Notes: generated by a model from the sequence alone, not told the origin. A stretch of DNA of 6,214 bases from an uncultured Collinsella sp. (GCA_900554495.1 USHR01000109.1:1-6214), one strand, 5' to 3'; shown: positions 1 to 6,188, counted from the stretch's first letter. Program-made: numbers and translations.

Positions 1-84
1 CGCCTGTGCGCGTACGGTTTTATTCGGGCTACCGTCCATTTCCGTGGAGGCACGGTTCGGCGGCCCTAACAAGAGAGGGGTTCT

Positions 85-924
85 ATGTATAAGATCCTGG
101 AGAAGACGCAGTTCTCGGAGAAGGTGTTCAAGTTCCGCATCGAGGCGCCCGCAATCGCCAAGCATGCGCACGCTGGACAGTTCCTCATGGTCCGCGCCAA
201 CGAGACGGGCGAGCGCGTCCCGTTTACCCTGGCCGGCTGGAACGGTGACGAGGGCTGGGTCGAGTTCATCTTCATGGTGATCGGCAAGACCACCGAGATG
301 CTTTCCACCTACGAGGCCGGCGAGTCGCTGCGCGACGTCGTGGGCCCGCTGGGCGTTCCCACCGAGATGGCCGAGGGCCCCTGCGCCGTCATTGGCGGCG
401 GCGTCGGCCTGGCAATTGCCTTCCCGGTCGCCAAGCACCTGGTCGAGACCGGTCACGAGGTGCACGCCATCATGGGCGCCCGCACCAAGGACCTCCTGCT
501 CATGGAGGACCAGTTCCGCGAGCTCCTCGACGAGGACCACATCCATATCACCACCGACGACGGTTCCTACGGAGAGCAGGGCGTTGTCACCGCTCCGCTG
601 GAGCGCCTGCTGCAGGACAAGGCCGTGAGCCAGGTCTTCTGCGTCGGCCCCGTTCCGATGATGAAGTTCTCGACCCTCACCGCCCAGAAGTACGATACCC
701 CCATCACCGCGTCGCTCAACCCCATCATGGTTGACGGCACCGGTATGTGCGGCTGCTGCCGCGTCGAGGTGGGCGGCGTGACCAAGTTCGCTTGCGTCGA
801 CGGCCCCGACTTCGATGCCACCCTGGTCGACTGGGATGACCTTCGTGCCCGCCAGGCCGCTTACCGTTCCGAAGAGGGCGAGTCCCTCAAGGCCTATGAG
901 GAAAAGAGCTGCGCATGCCACTAG
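85..924 (+). CDS. nfnA: NfnA-type FAD/NAD-binding 2Fe-2S subunit of NADH-dependent ferredoxin:NADP+ oxidoreductase
   Basis: A 279-residue cytoplasmic flavoprotein of the ferredoxin-reductase/PyrK-like family. Residues 1-95 form the FAD-binding barrel, with RVPFT at 44-48 as the flavin motif. Residues 96-200 form the NAD(H)-binding fold, with GGGVGLA at 104-110 and the late family motif CVGPVPM at 186-192. A 2Fe-2S region follows: Asp217, then MCGCC with Cys222, Cys224 and Cys225, and Cys237. The Thermotoga NfnA cluster is reported to use one Asp and three Cys, and Asp217, Cys222, Cys225 and Cys237 fit that pattern. The start at 85 is supported by a GAGAGGGG Shine-Dalgarno sequence at 73-80. 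The gene overlaps the NfnB gene by 10 bases, so the two subunits are probably made together. Known role of the complex: NADPH formation from NADH and reduced ferredoxin. The protein ends in an extra Cys-Ala-Cys-His. Automatic annotation may call it sulfide dehydrogenase beta subunit or dihydroorotate dehydrogenase electron transfer subunit (PyrK). The NfnB partner next door makes Nfn the better call, and no pyrD is visible. Confidence 0.88.
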   Translation: MYKILEKTQFSEKVFKFRIEAPAIAKHAHAGQFLMVRANETGERVPFTLAGWNGDEGWVEFIFMVIGKTTEMLSTYEAGESLRDVVGPLGVPTEMAEGPCAVIGGGVGLAIAFPVAKHLVETGHEVHAIMGARTKDLLLMEDQFRELLDEDHIHITTDDGSYGEQGVVTAPLERLLQDKAVSQVFCVGPVPMMKFSTLTAQKYDTPITASLNPIMVDGTGMCGCCRVEVGGVTKFACVDGPDFDATLVDWDDLRARQAAYRSEEGESLKAYEEKSCACH

Positions 925-2324
925 TTAACGGTCGTTTCGTTGCCGATATGAAGTCGCCCCGCACCCCCGATAACGAGGAGCCGGCTGCCGAGCGCGCCTG
1001 CGACTTCCGCCCCGTCGACAAGGGCTTCACCGAGGAGATGGCGCTGGCCGAGGCCGAGCGCTGCCTCAACTGCAAGAAGCCGTTCTGTGTTGAGGGCTGC
1101 CCCGTCAACATCAACATTCCCCGCTTTATCGAGCAGATCCGCGCGAAGGACTTCGGCGGCGCTCTCGATACCATCCGCGAGGACTCCATGCTTCCCGCCA
1201 TCTGCGGCCGCGTCTGCCCGCAGGAGAACCAGTGCGAGGGCAAGTGCATCCGTGGTAAGAAGTCCGAGCCCGTGGCCATCGGCCAGCTCGAGCGCTTCCT
1301 GGGTGACCGCCCCGAGCTCGCCTCCACGCCCAAGATGGCTCCCAAGAACGGCAAGAAGGTCGCCGTCGTGGGCTCTGGCCCGTCCGGCATCACCTGCGCC
1401 GGCGAGCTCGCCCGTAACGGTTTTGACGTCACCGTCTTTGAGGCCTTCTTCACCGGCGGCGGCGTGCTGGTCTACGGCATCCCCGAGTTCCGTCTGCCCA
1501 AGGCGGTCGTCAAGCGCGAGATTGACGGCCTGGAGGACATGGGCGTCAAGTTTGAGTACAACTCCGTCGTGGGCAACATGGCCACGGCCGAGGAGCTGTT
1601 CGAGCAGGGCTTCGACGCCATCTACGTGGCGACCGGCGCTGGCCTGCCCAAGTTCCTCAATGTCCCCGGCGAGAACCTGCCCAACGTCTTCTTCGCTAAC
1701 GAGTACCTCACCCGCGTGAACCTGATGAAGGCCAACAAGTTCCCCGAGTACGACACCCCCACCAAGCACGGCAAGAACGTCGTCGTCTTTGGTGGCGGCA
1801 ACGTGGCCATGGACGCCGTCCGTACCGCCAAGCGCCTGGGCGCCGAGCACGCCATCATCGCTTACCGCCGTACCGAGGATGAGATGCCCTGCCGTCGTGC
1901 CGAGCTGCACCACGCCAAGGCCGAGGGCGTCGAGGTTCTGCCGCTCGTTTCCCCGCTCGAGTTTGTCGCTGGCGAGGACGGCTCCGTGTGCGCCGTCAAG
2001 GTCCAGAAGATGGAGCTCGGCGAGCCCGACGAGTCCGGCCGTCGTCGCCCGGTGCCCATCGAGGGCGCCATCGAGGAGATTCCCTGCGACGTCGCAATCT
2101 CGGCTATCGGCACCAACGCCAACCCCTTCGCTGCCAAGATCGGCGGCAAGATGGAGCTCAACAAATGGGGCTACATCGTCGCCGACGAGGAGACCGGCCA
2201 GACCACCGATCCCCGCATCTGGGCCGGCGGCGACATCGTCACCGGTGCCGCTACGGTCATTCTGGCGATGGGCGCCGGCAAGAAGGCCGCCGCTTCCATC
2301 ACCAAGAGCCTGCTGGGCGAGTAA
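915..2324 (+). CDS. nfnB: NfnB-type NADPH-binding FAD, 4Fe-4S subunit (GltD/glutamate synthase small-subunit-like)
   Basis: A 469-residue protein of normal length for NfnB/GltD-like oxidoreductases. The N-terminal domain carries two cysteine groups for 4Fe-4S clusters: Cys50, Cys53, Cys58, Cys62, and Cys97, Cys101, Cys107, Cys111. Glu104 between the latter matches the region where a Glu ligand is reported in Thermotoga NfnB. A Rossmann FAD motif, VVGSGPSG, lies at 151-158. The second nucleotide site, VFGGGNVAMD at 291-300, is followed by AYRR at 316-319, typical of NADP(H) binding through the 2'-phosphate. The C-terminal flavin motif WAGGD is at 436-440. In the complex this subunit holds the bifurcating FAD and reduces NADP+. 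The start at 915 lies inside the end of nfnA and has GAGGAAAAGAG at 898-908 ahead of it. Databases often name such proteins NADPH-dependent glutamate synthase or GltA. No large glutamate synthase subunit is present in the window, and the adjacent NfnA argues for Nfn or the closely related sulfide dehydrogenase SudA. The family is clear; the exact electron partners are inferred. Confidence 0.88.
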   Translation: MPLVNGRFVADMKSPRTPDNEEPAAERACDFRPVDKGFTEEMALAEAERCLNCKKPFCVEGCPVNINIPRFIEQIRAKDFGGALDTIREDSMLPAICGRVCPQENQCEGKCIRGKKSEPVAIGQLERFLGDRPELASTPKMAPKNGKKVAVVGSGPSGITCAGELARNGFDVTVFEAFFTGGGVLVYGIPEFRLPKAVVKREIDGLEDMGVKFEYNSVVGNMATAEELFEQGFDAIYVATGAGLPKFLNVPGENLPNVFFANEYLTRVNLMKANKFPEYDTPTKHGKNVVVFGGGNVAMDAVRTAKRLGAEHAIIAYRRTEDEMPCRRAELHHAKAEGVEVLPLVSPLEFVAGEDGSVCAVKVQKMELGEPDESGRRRPVPIEGAIEEIPCDVAISAIGTNANPFAAKIGGKMELNKWGYIVADEETGQTTDPRIWAGGDIVTGAATVILAMGAGKKAAASITKSLLGE

Positions 2325-2352
2325 TCACCCGCAGCGCTAGCCATCAAACGGC

Positions 2353-2391
2353 AAAGTCCCCGTCGAGCACACGCCCGGCGGGGACTTTTTT
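2353..2391 (+). terminator. Intrinsic terminator of the nfnAB unit
   Basis: A perfect 10-bp stem pairs AAAGTCCCCG (2353-2362) with CGGGGACTTT (2379-2388). It can extend inward by three more pairs, one of them a G-U wobble. A run of six T covers 2386-2391. It lies 29 bases after the nfnB stop on the same strand, which fits rho-independent termination of that transcript. Read on the minus strand the same stem is followed only by TTTGCCGTTTG, so it would be a weak terminator at best for the convergent kinase gene. Confidence 0.9.
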
Positions 2392-2401
2392 CTATGCCGG
2401 T

Positions 2402-2450
2402 CGACCAACCACCACAAAGGCGCCTGTCCCCTTTGTGGTGGTTTTGGTCG
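2402..2450. repeat. Long imperfect palindrome, REP-like copy 1
   Basis: An inverted repeat with a perfect 14-bp inner stem (2407-2420 with 2430-2443) and a 5-bp outer stem (2402-2406 with 2446-2450), separated by a two-base TT bulge at 2444-2445. The nine-base loop is at 2421-2429. It ends one base before the stop codon of the minus-strand kinase-like gene and lies between two convergent genes. Neither side carries a T-run in the correct place, so it is not a standard intrinsic terminator. It shares the ordered core ACAAAGG, CTGTCCC, TTTG with the palindrome at 3092-3122, in the same orientation. A REP-like dispersed element or mRNA 3'-end stabilising hairpin is the likely identity, by inference. 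Confidence 0.7.
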
Positions 2451-2451
2451 G

Positions 2452-3075
2452 TTAAGATTCGAGCTGGGCCACTTTGTAGCGGTAGGCAGCGGCAATGACG
2501 TCTTTACAGCCCTCGCGGCCCAGCTTGGCGCGGTTGACTACGATATCCTTACCGCTCGTCATCTTCCACTTTCCGGCACTGTAGCGCTTGTAGAACGCCT
2601 CGCGCGCCTTCTGCTGCTGCTTGACCAGCTTGGCGCCCTTCTTTTTGTTAAGGCCGCGCTTCTTGCGCACGATCTCGACGCGATCCTCAAAGGGAGCGGT
2701 CACCAGCACGGCAATGTGGTTGGGGTTGTTGCGCAGCAGATAATCGGACAGACGGCCTTCGATAATGCAGCTCTCGGTCTCGCCCAGATCCAAAATCACC
2801 TGGCTCATCTTTTGGAACAACTTGTCCGAGTACGAGCGCGCGTCGTAGCGGTCGGGCAGAAACGCCATGTTCTCCACAGCCAGACGCTCGTCATAGGCGG
2901 CCATCTTATCGAGTGACTCGCCCGCACGCAGCGACGCGCGCACCAGCAGCTCGTTGTCGTACAGTGGAATCCCCAACTCGTTGGCGAGGATGCGTCCGAT
3001 CTCGTGGCCCTCGGCACCAAAGTCGCGCGCGATGGTAATGACCACAGGACTCTTCTTGTTCTCCAGATCGCTCAT
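2452..3075 (-). CDS. Cytidylate-kinase-like family protein (Cytidylate_kin2 type), function unknown
   Basis: A predicted 207-residue soluble P-loop protein resembling the cytidylate-kinase-like family (Pfam Cytidylate_kin2), which is common in gut anaerobes and whose substrate is not established. Visible family signs are the N-terminal strand and loop ITIARDFG at 13-20 followed by GHEIGR at 23-28, LGIPLYD at 34-40, the central strand CIIEGRLSDYLL at 103-114, and a Lys/Arg-rich lid-like helix at about 131-164. It lacks the classical GKS/T Walker A, as is usual for this family. At the loop it has Gly-Ala-Glu-Gly where many relatives have Gly-Ser-Gly-Gly. The ATG at 3073-3075 is chosen because AGAAAGGAA precedes it at a good distance. 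A GTG at 3118-3120 would add 15 residues encoded by the palindrome and is unlikely. The gene follows the amino acid ABC genes on the same strand after 48 bases and could be read from their promoter. True CMP kinase activity should not be assumed. Confidence 0.8.
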   Translation of the reverse strand: MSDLENKKSPVVITIARDFGAEGHEIGRILANELGIPLYDNELLVRASLRAGESLDKMAAYDERLAVENMAFLPDRYDARSYSDKLFQKMSQVILDLGETESCIIEGRLSDYLLRNNPNHIAVLVTAPFEDRVEIVRKKRGLNKKKGAKLVKQQQKAREAFYKRYSAGKWKMTSGKDIVVNRAKLGREGCKDVIAAAYRYKVAQLES

Positions 3076-3080
3076 CGCGA

Positions 3081-3090
3081 TTCCTTTCTC
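3081..3090 (-). promoter_or_regulatory. Ribosome binding site deciding the start of the kinase-like gene
   Basis: On the minus strand this reads GAGAAAGGAA and ends five bases before the ATG at 3075. It supports that start over the in-frame GTG at 3120. It begins one base after the edge of the palindrome at 3092-3122, so in mRNA the hairpin would sit directly upstream of an exposed Shine-Dalgarno sequence. Confidence 0.7.
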
Positions 3091-3091
3091 T

Positions 3092-3122
3092 ATGTGACAA
3101 AGGGGCTGTCCCTTTGCCACAT
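3092..3122. repeat. Imperfect palindrome, REP-like copy 2
   Basis: An inverted repeat of 13 positions per arm with 12 pairs and one A/C mismatch (3097 against 3117). The five-base loop GCTGT is at 3105-3109. It begins one base beyond the stop codon of the permease gene and fills most of the 48-base gap before the kinase-like gene. No T-run follows on the minus strand, so termination of the ABC operon here is unlikely. The core ACAAAGG, CTGTCCC, TTTG is shared with the element at 2402-2450. It may separate or stabilise the ABC message from that of the kinase-like gene, which is an inference. Confidence 0.7.
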
Positions 3123-3123
3123 T

Positions 3124-3762
3124 CTACGCTGCCACCATTCGCCTCTGATATGCCCTCACCAGCAGCGAGATACCAAAGTTGAGCACAAAGTACATCGCAA
3201 ACACCAGGCCGTAGAGCATAAGCACCTGCGACAGGTCGATTGCGTGGGCCATCACGACGTTTGCCGTGTACATGAGCTCGGCCACGTTAATGCCCGAAAG
3301 ATACGAGCTGTCCTTGATGACGGTCGTGCACTGGCTAAACAGCGCCGGAATGATTGTCTTAAACGTCTGCGGCAGAATGATGTAGCGCATGGTGGCAAAG
3401 AAGCCAAAGCCCTGGCTCTGCGCTGCCTCAAACTGGCCGAGCGGAATCGAGTTGAGGCCGCCGCGCACAATCTCGGCCATAACAGCGCTGGTAAACAGCG
3501 TAAAGGCGATGGTCGAAATCACAATGTCCAAACCCTGCACCGTAAAGTAGATAAAAAGGATCCACAGCAGGTTCGGCGTGCAGCGGAACAGCTCGATATA
3601 GGCGCTCACCAAAATACGGAACGGGCGGGGCGCATAGCTTTTAACGAGCGCCAGCACCGTACCAAAGATGAGCGAGAAAAAGATCGACAGCGCCGAGATC
3701 TCGATCGTCTTAACAAAGCCGCCCCAAATGTAGAGCAGGTTGGTCGCGTTGAAGATTTCCAT
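3124..3762 (-). CDS. Polar amino acid ABC transporter permease, second of two
   Basis: A 212-residue inner-membrane protein of the His/Glu/Gln/Arg-type permease family, about normal length. Hydrophobic membrane segments lie near residues 16-40, 50-75, 80-98 and 178-203, with a further one likely around 140-165. The family motif ELFRCTPNLLW is at 57-67, with Cys where Gly is common. The cytoplasmic EAA loop that docks on the ATPase runs from Glu112 (EAAQSQGFG) to the LPQ at 130-132. With the other permease it should form a heterodimeric pore. The start at 3762 is three bases after the stop of the upstream permease gene and has a strong AGGAGG at 3771-3776, so translation is probably coupled. 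Substrate cannot be told from the permease alone. Confidence 0.9.
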   Translation of the reverse strand: MEIFNATNLLYIWGGFVKTIEISALSIFFSLIFGTVLALVKSYAPRPFRILVSAYIELFRCTPNLLWILFIYFTVQGLDIVISTIAFTLFTSAVMAEIVRGGLNSIPLGQFEAAQSQGFGFFATMRYIILPQTFKTIIPALFSQCTTVIKDSSYLSGINVAELMYTANVVMAHAIDLSQVLMLYGLVFAMYFVLNFGISLLVRAYQRRMVAA

Positions 3763-3765
3763 GCG

Positions 3766-4512
3766 CTAGGCCTCCTCTACGTTGTCGAGCCCCAGCTCGG
3801 CCAGGCTCACGCCGCGCGGACGCTCCTTGGAGCGGCGCTCGAGCCACTGCACCAGCATGGCGAGCGGAAAGCAGATGATGAAGTACATAAGGCAGCAGAC
3901 GATGTATCCCTGCAGGTAGCCGTACAGACTCACAAAGTTGTCGGAACGGTACATAAGATCGCCGCCGGCCACAAGCGCCAGCACCGACGTGTTCTTGACC
4001 AGGTTGAGCGCCTGGTTACACAGCGGCGGCAGAATGATCTTGAATGTCTGGGGCAGCACGATGTACCAGTACGCCTGCGCACGGGTGAAGCCCTGGCTCT
4101 GGGCCGCCTCCATCTGACCGCGCGGAACCGCCTCGATACCGGTGCGGATGACCTCCGAGATGTAGGCCGCGTGATACAGGCCCACGCCCAAGAAGCCCAG
4201 CACGAACGGTGCGATGCGCACCGGCTGGTCGGCACCGGTTATGGCCTGCAAAAACTGCGGACCGGCCATGTACATAAAGAGCACCTGTACGGGCAACGGG
4301 GTGTTCTGGTAAAACTCCACGTACACGCGGCTTATGGCGCGCAGCACGCGCGAACGAGTGGTAGAGAACACGCCCAGCAGCGTGCCCAGCACCAGCGACA
4401 GCAGCAGACCGGCAACGACCACCTGCAGCGTCACGCCAAAGCCCTCCCAGAAGGGCCCCATGTTTTGAAATGTCGTCGACCAGCGGTCGGCGTCAAACAA
4501 TCCTTCGAGCAT
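3766..4512 (-). CDS. Polar amino acid ABC transporter permease, first of two
   Basis: A 248-residue inner-membrane permease of the same family as its downstream neighbour. Membrane segments are visible near residues 27-50, 64-84, 98-122 and 198-222. EFYQNTPLPVQ at 66-76 is the characteristic family motif. The EAA loop starts at Glu135 (EAAQSQGF) and ends at LPQ 153-155. An acidic tail of about 20 residues (roughly 229-248) follows the last membrane segment. The ATG at 4510-4512 is preferred because AAGGAAGGAA stands just upstream. An in-frame start at 4581 would add 23 polar residues and overlap the binding-protein gene by 44 bases. From 4512 the gap to that gene is 25 bases. It pairs with the second permease and the GlnQ-like ATPase as one importer. 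Confidence 0.9.
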   Translation of the reverse strand: MLEGLFDADRWSTTFQNMGPFWEGFGVTLQVVVAGLLLSLVLGTLLGVFSTTRSRVLRAISRVYVEFYQNTPLPVQVLFMYMAGPQFLQAITGADQPVRIAPFVLGFLGVGLYHAAYISEVIRTGIEAVPRGQMEAAQSQGFTRAQAYWYIVLPQTFKIILPPLCNQALNLVKNTSVLALVAGGDLMYRSDNFVSLYGYLQGYIVCCLMYFIICFPLAMLVQWLERRSKERPRGVSLAELGLDNVEEA

Positions 4513-4516
4513 TTGA

Positions 4517-4526
4517 TTCCTTCCTT
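4517..4526 (-). promoter_or_regulatory. Ribosome binding site deciding the start of the first permease gene
   Basis: The minus strand reads AAGGAAGGAA, four bases before the ATG at 4512, with the GGAAGG core six bases away. It lies in the short gap after the binding-protein stop codon and argues against the longer reading frame starting at 4581. Confidence 0.75.
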
Positions 4527-4537
4527 GGACGATGCGC

Positions 4538-5416
4538 CTATACAAGACCCCAGGTCTTGACCTCTTGGTCGAGCCAGCCATCGGCCAGGCGATCGCAAAT
4601 CACCTGATCGACCACGGCCGAAAGGTCGCAGCCCTTCTTGGTCGCCACGCCATAGCCCTGCTCGCCAAACTTGACCTCGGGCTGCAGCAGCTCAACGGTC
4701 TCGTTCATGTAACCGGCCAGCGTGGAGCGGTCCATGGCAAAGACGTCGATATTGCCGGCATCAAGCGAACTCTTGATGATGGGATAGCCGCTAAAGGCCC
4801 TAAACTCGGGCTTGCAGCTAAAGCCATTGTCCTTGATCATCTGCTCGATCAGGCCCTGCGTGGTGGCACCCTGGCTCACGCCGATGACCTTGCCGTCCAG
4901 ATCCTCAATCGAGGTGAAGCCCGAACGCTTCTTGACCATGAGTCCCACGTAGTCGGTGCGGTACGGCGTCGAGAAATCCCAGCTCTTCTTGCGCTCGTCG
5001 GTGATGGTGTAGGTCGCCGCGACAACGTCAAGTTGGCCGTTATCGATCAGCGGGCCGCGCGTCTTGGGCGTTACGTCGGTAAACTCGACAAGCTCCTGGG
5101 CGCGGGCCTCCTTGTAGCTCACGCCAAAGACGGCAGCGGCGATCTGGTAGCACAAATCGACTTCCATGCCCTCAAAGCGGCCCTTGGCGGTGTCGTAATA
5201 GCCATAGCCGGGAACGTCCTTCTTAACGCCGGCATTCAGATGGCCACGCGACTTGATGGCCGCAAGCTTGGACCCCTTGTCGGAGCCCTCGCCGCTGGTG
5301 GAGTTGCCGCAACCGGTAAGCGCGGACCCCGTCAGCGCAAGCATACCGGCGCCCGCCAGCTGCAAAAAGTGACGGCGCGACACGGCCGCCCTCGTCATAT
5401 CCGTCATGTCCATCAC
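4538..5416 (-). CDS. Polar amino acid ABC transporter substrate-binding lipoprotein with Tat-like signal
   Basis: A 292-residue extracellular binding protein of family 3 (SBP_bac_3), about the usual length. The N-terminus has a twin-arginine motif SRRHFLQ at 13-19, a hydrophobic stretch at 20-33, and a lipobox ALTGC with the acylated Cys at 36. It therefore looks like a lipoprotein exported folded by the Tat route. The mature domain shows RFEGMEVDLC (80-89), VTPKTRGPL (115-123), TITDERK (137-143) and DVFAMDRS (224-231), which resemble Gram-positive glutamine/glutamate/aspartate-binding proteins. Arg120 and Asp229 are at positions that often contact the ligand amino acid backbone. The exact substrate is not decided by sequence. 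The first codon is GTG at 5416, five bases after the ATPase stop; ATG codons at 5413, 5407 and 5398 are also possible, as no strong Shine-Dalgarno sequence singles one out. It sits between the ATPase and the permeases of its own importer. Confidence 0.9.
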   Translation of the reverse strand: MMDMTDMTRAAVSRRHFLQLAGAGMLALTGSALTGCGNSTSGEGSDKGSKLAAIKSRGHLNAGVKKDVPGYGYYDTAKGRFEGMEVDLCYQIAAAVFGVSYKEARAQELVEFTDVTPKTRGPLIDNGQLDVVAATYTITDERKKSWDFSTPYRTDYVGLMVKKRSGFTSIEDLDGKVIGVSQGATTQGLIEQMIKDNGFSCKPEFRAFSGYPIIKSSLDAGNIDVFAMDRSTLAGYMNETVELLQPEVKFGEQGYGVATKKGCDLSAVVDQVICDRLADGWLDQEVKTWGLV

Positions 5417-5421
5417 CGCGC

Positions 5422-6153
5422 CTAGTGCAGAATCTTGGACAGGAACTCGCGGCAGCGCGGGTTCTCGGGATTATCGAAGAAGTGCTCGGGCGTGCCCTCC
5501 TCCAGGATGCGGCCGTCCTCCATAAAGATGACGCGGTCGGCCACCTGGCGCGCAAAACCCATCTCGTGCGTCACGCAGATCATGGTGATGTCCTCCTGCG
5601 CAAGCTCAATCATAACGTCCAGAACCTCCTGGACCATCTCGGGGTCGAGCGCCGAGGTCGGCTCGTCAAACAGGATGATGGGCTGCTTGGTGCACAGGGC
5701 ACGGGCGATGGCGATGCGCTGCTGCTGACCGCCCGAGAGGTTCTGCGGATACTCGCCGGCCTTATGCGCCATGCCGACGCGCTTGAGCGCGGCGATGGCG
5801 ATCTCGGTCGCCTCCTCCTTGCTCTTCTTTTGCAGCTTGATGGGCGCGAGCGTCAGATTGCCGAGCACCGTCATGTTGGGATACAGGTTGAACTGCTGAA
5901 ACACCATGGAACTATACTTGCGAGCCATCTCCAGGTGATTCTTTTTTGTGAGCGGCGTGCCGTCGATGACGACCTCGCCCGACGTGGGCTCCTCCAGATA
6001 ATCGACGCAACGGATGAGCGTCGACTTACCCGAGCCGGAAGGCCCGATCATTACGAGTTTCTCGCCGCGCTTGACGGTGAGATTGATATCTTTGAGCACA
6101 TGCAGGTCGCCAAAGTACTTGTTGAGATGCTTGATCTCGATCATGTCTGCCAT
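5422..6153 (-). CDS. glnQ: Polar amino acid ABC transporter ATP-binding protein (GlnQ type)
   Basis: A complete 243-residue ABC ATPase, normal for GlnQ/HisP-type proteins. Visible elements in order are Walker A GPSGSGKS (37-44), the Q-loop at Gln86 in VFQQFNLYP, signature LSGGQQQR (139-146), Walker B IILFDEP (159-165), D-loop SALD (167-170) and the switch His196 in VTHEMGFA. TLAPIKL (101-107) and the HEMGFA ending are typical of the polar amino acid subfamily. As a cytoplasmic homodimer it would power uptake through the two downstream permeases. The ATG at 6151-6153 has AGGGAAGGG at 6160-6168, six bases away; an ATG at 6144 is less well placed. It is the first gene of the five-gene minus-strand run. 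The symbol marks the family; glutamine as substrate is not proven. Confidence 0.93.
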   Translation of the reverse strand: MADMIEIKHLNKYFGDLHVLKDINLTVKRGEKLVMIGPSGSGKSTLIRCVDYLEEPTSGEVVIDGTPLTKKNHLEMARKYSSMVFQQFNLYPNMTVLGNLTLAPIKLQKKSKEEATEIAIAALKRVGMAHKAGEYPQNLSGGQQQRIAIARALCTKQPIILFDEPTSALDPEMVQEVLDVMIELAQEDITMICVTHEMGFARQVADRVIFMEDGRILEEGTPEHFFDNPENPRCREFLSKILH

Positions 6154-6188
6154 GAATGTCCCTTCCCTGCGTTTACACGAGTTGAACT

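Noticed and set aside
31..56. Small inverted repeats upstream of nfnA (CCGTG/CACGG at 42-55; ACCGT/ACGGT at 31-56)
   Set aside because: The stems are only five base pairs and compete with each other, with no T-run or recognised operator pattern. This is compatible with chance in GC-rich DNA.
921..1913. A 330-codon open frame on the minus strand inside nfnB
   Set aside because: It lies opposite a strongly conserved coding sequence and translates to a low-complexity Gly/Ala/Leu/Val/Asp-rich product without motifs.
3076..3120. N-terminal extension of the kinase-like protein from a GTG
   Set aside because: The extra 15 residues are mostly encoded by the palindrome, and a good Shine-Dalgarno sequence serves the internal ATG at 3075.
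3400..4115. Similar DNA near 3411-3430 and 4090-4113
   Set aside because: Both encode the conserved EAA loop (EAAQSQGF) of the two paralogous permeases, so this is protein homology and not a separate repeat element.
3004..4560. A 518-codon open frame on the plus strand across the two permease genes and part of the kinase-like gene
   Set aside because: It is antisense to well-supported permease genes. Its translation is rich in His, Arg and Gln with no recognisable domain, as expected of a GC-rich shadow frame.
4513..4581. N-terminal extension of the first permease
   Set aside because: It would overlap the end of the binding-protein gene, has no better ribosome site, and adds polar residues not expected before the first membrane segment.
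4532..5425. A 297-codon open frame on the plus strand opposite the binding-protein gene
   Set aside because: It mirrors almost exactly the extent of the lipoprotein gene on the other strand and shows no domain of its own.
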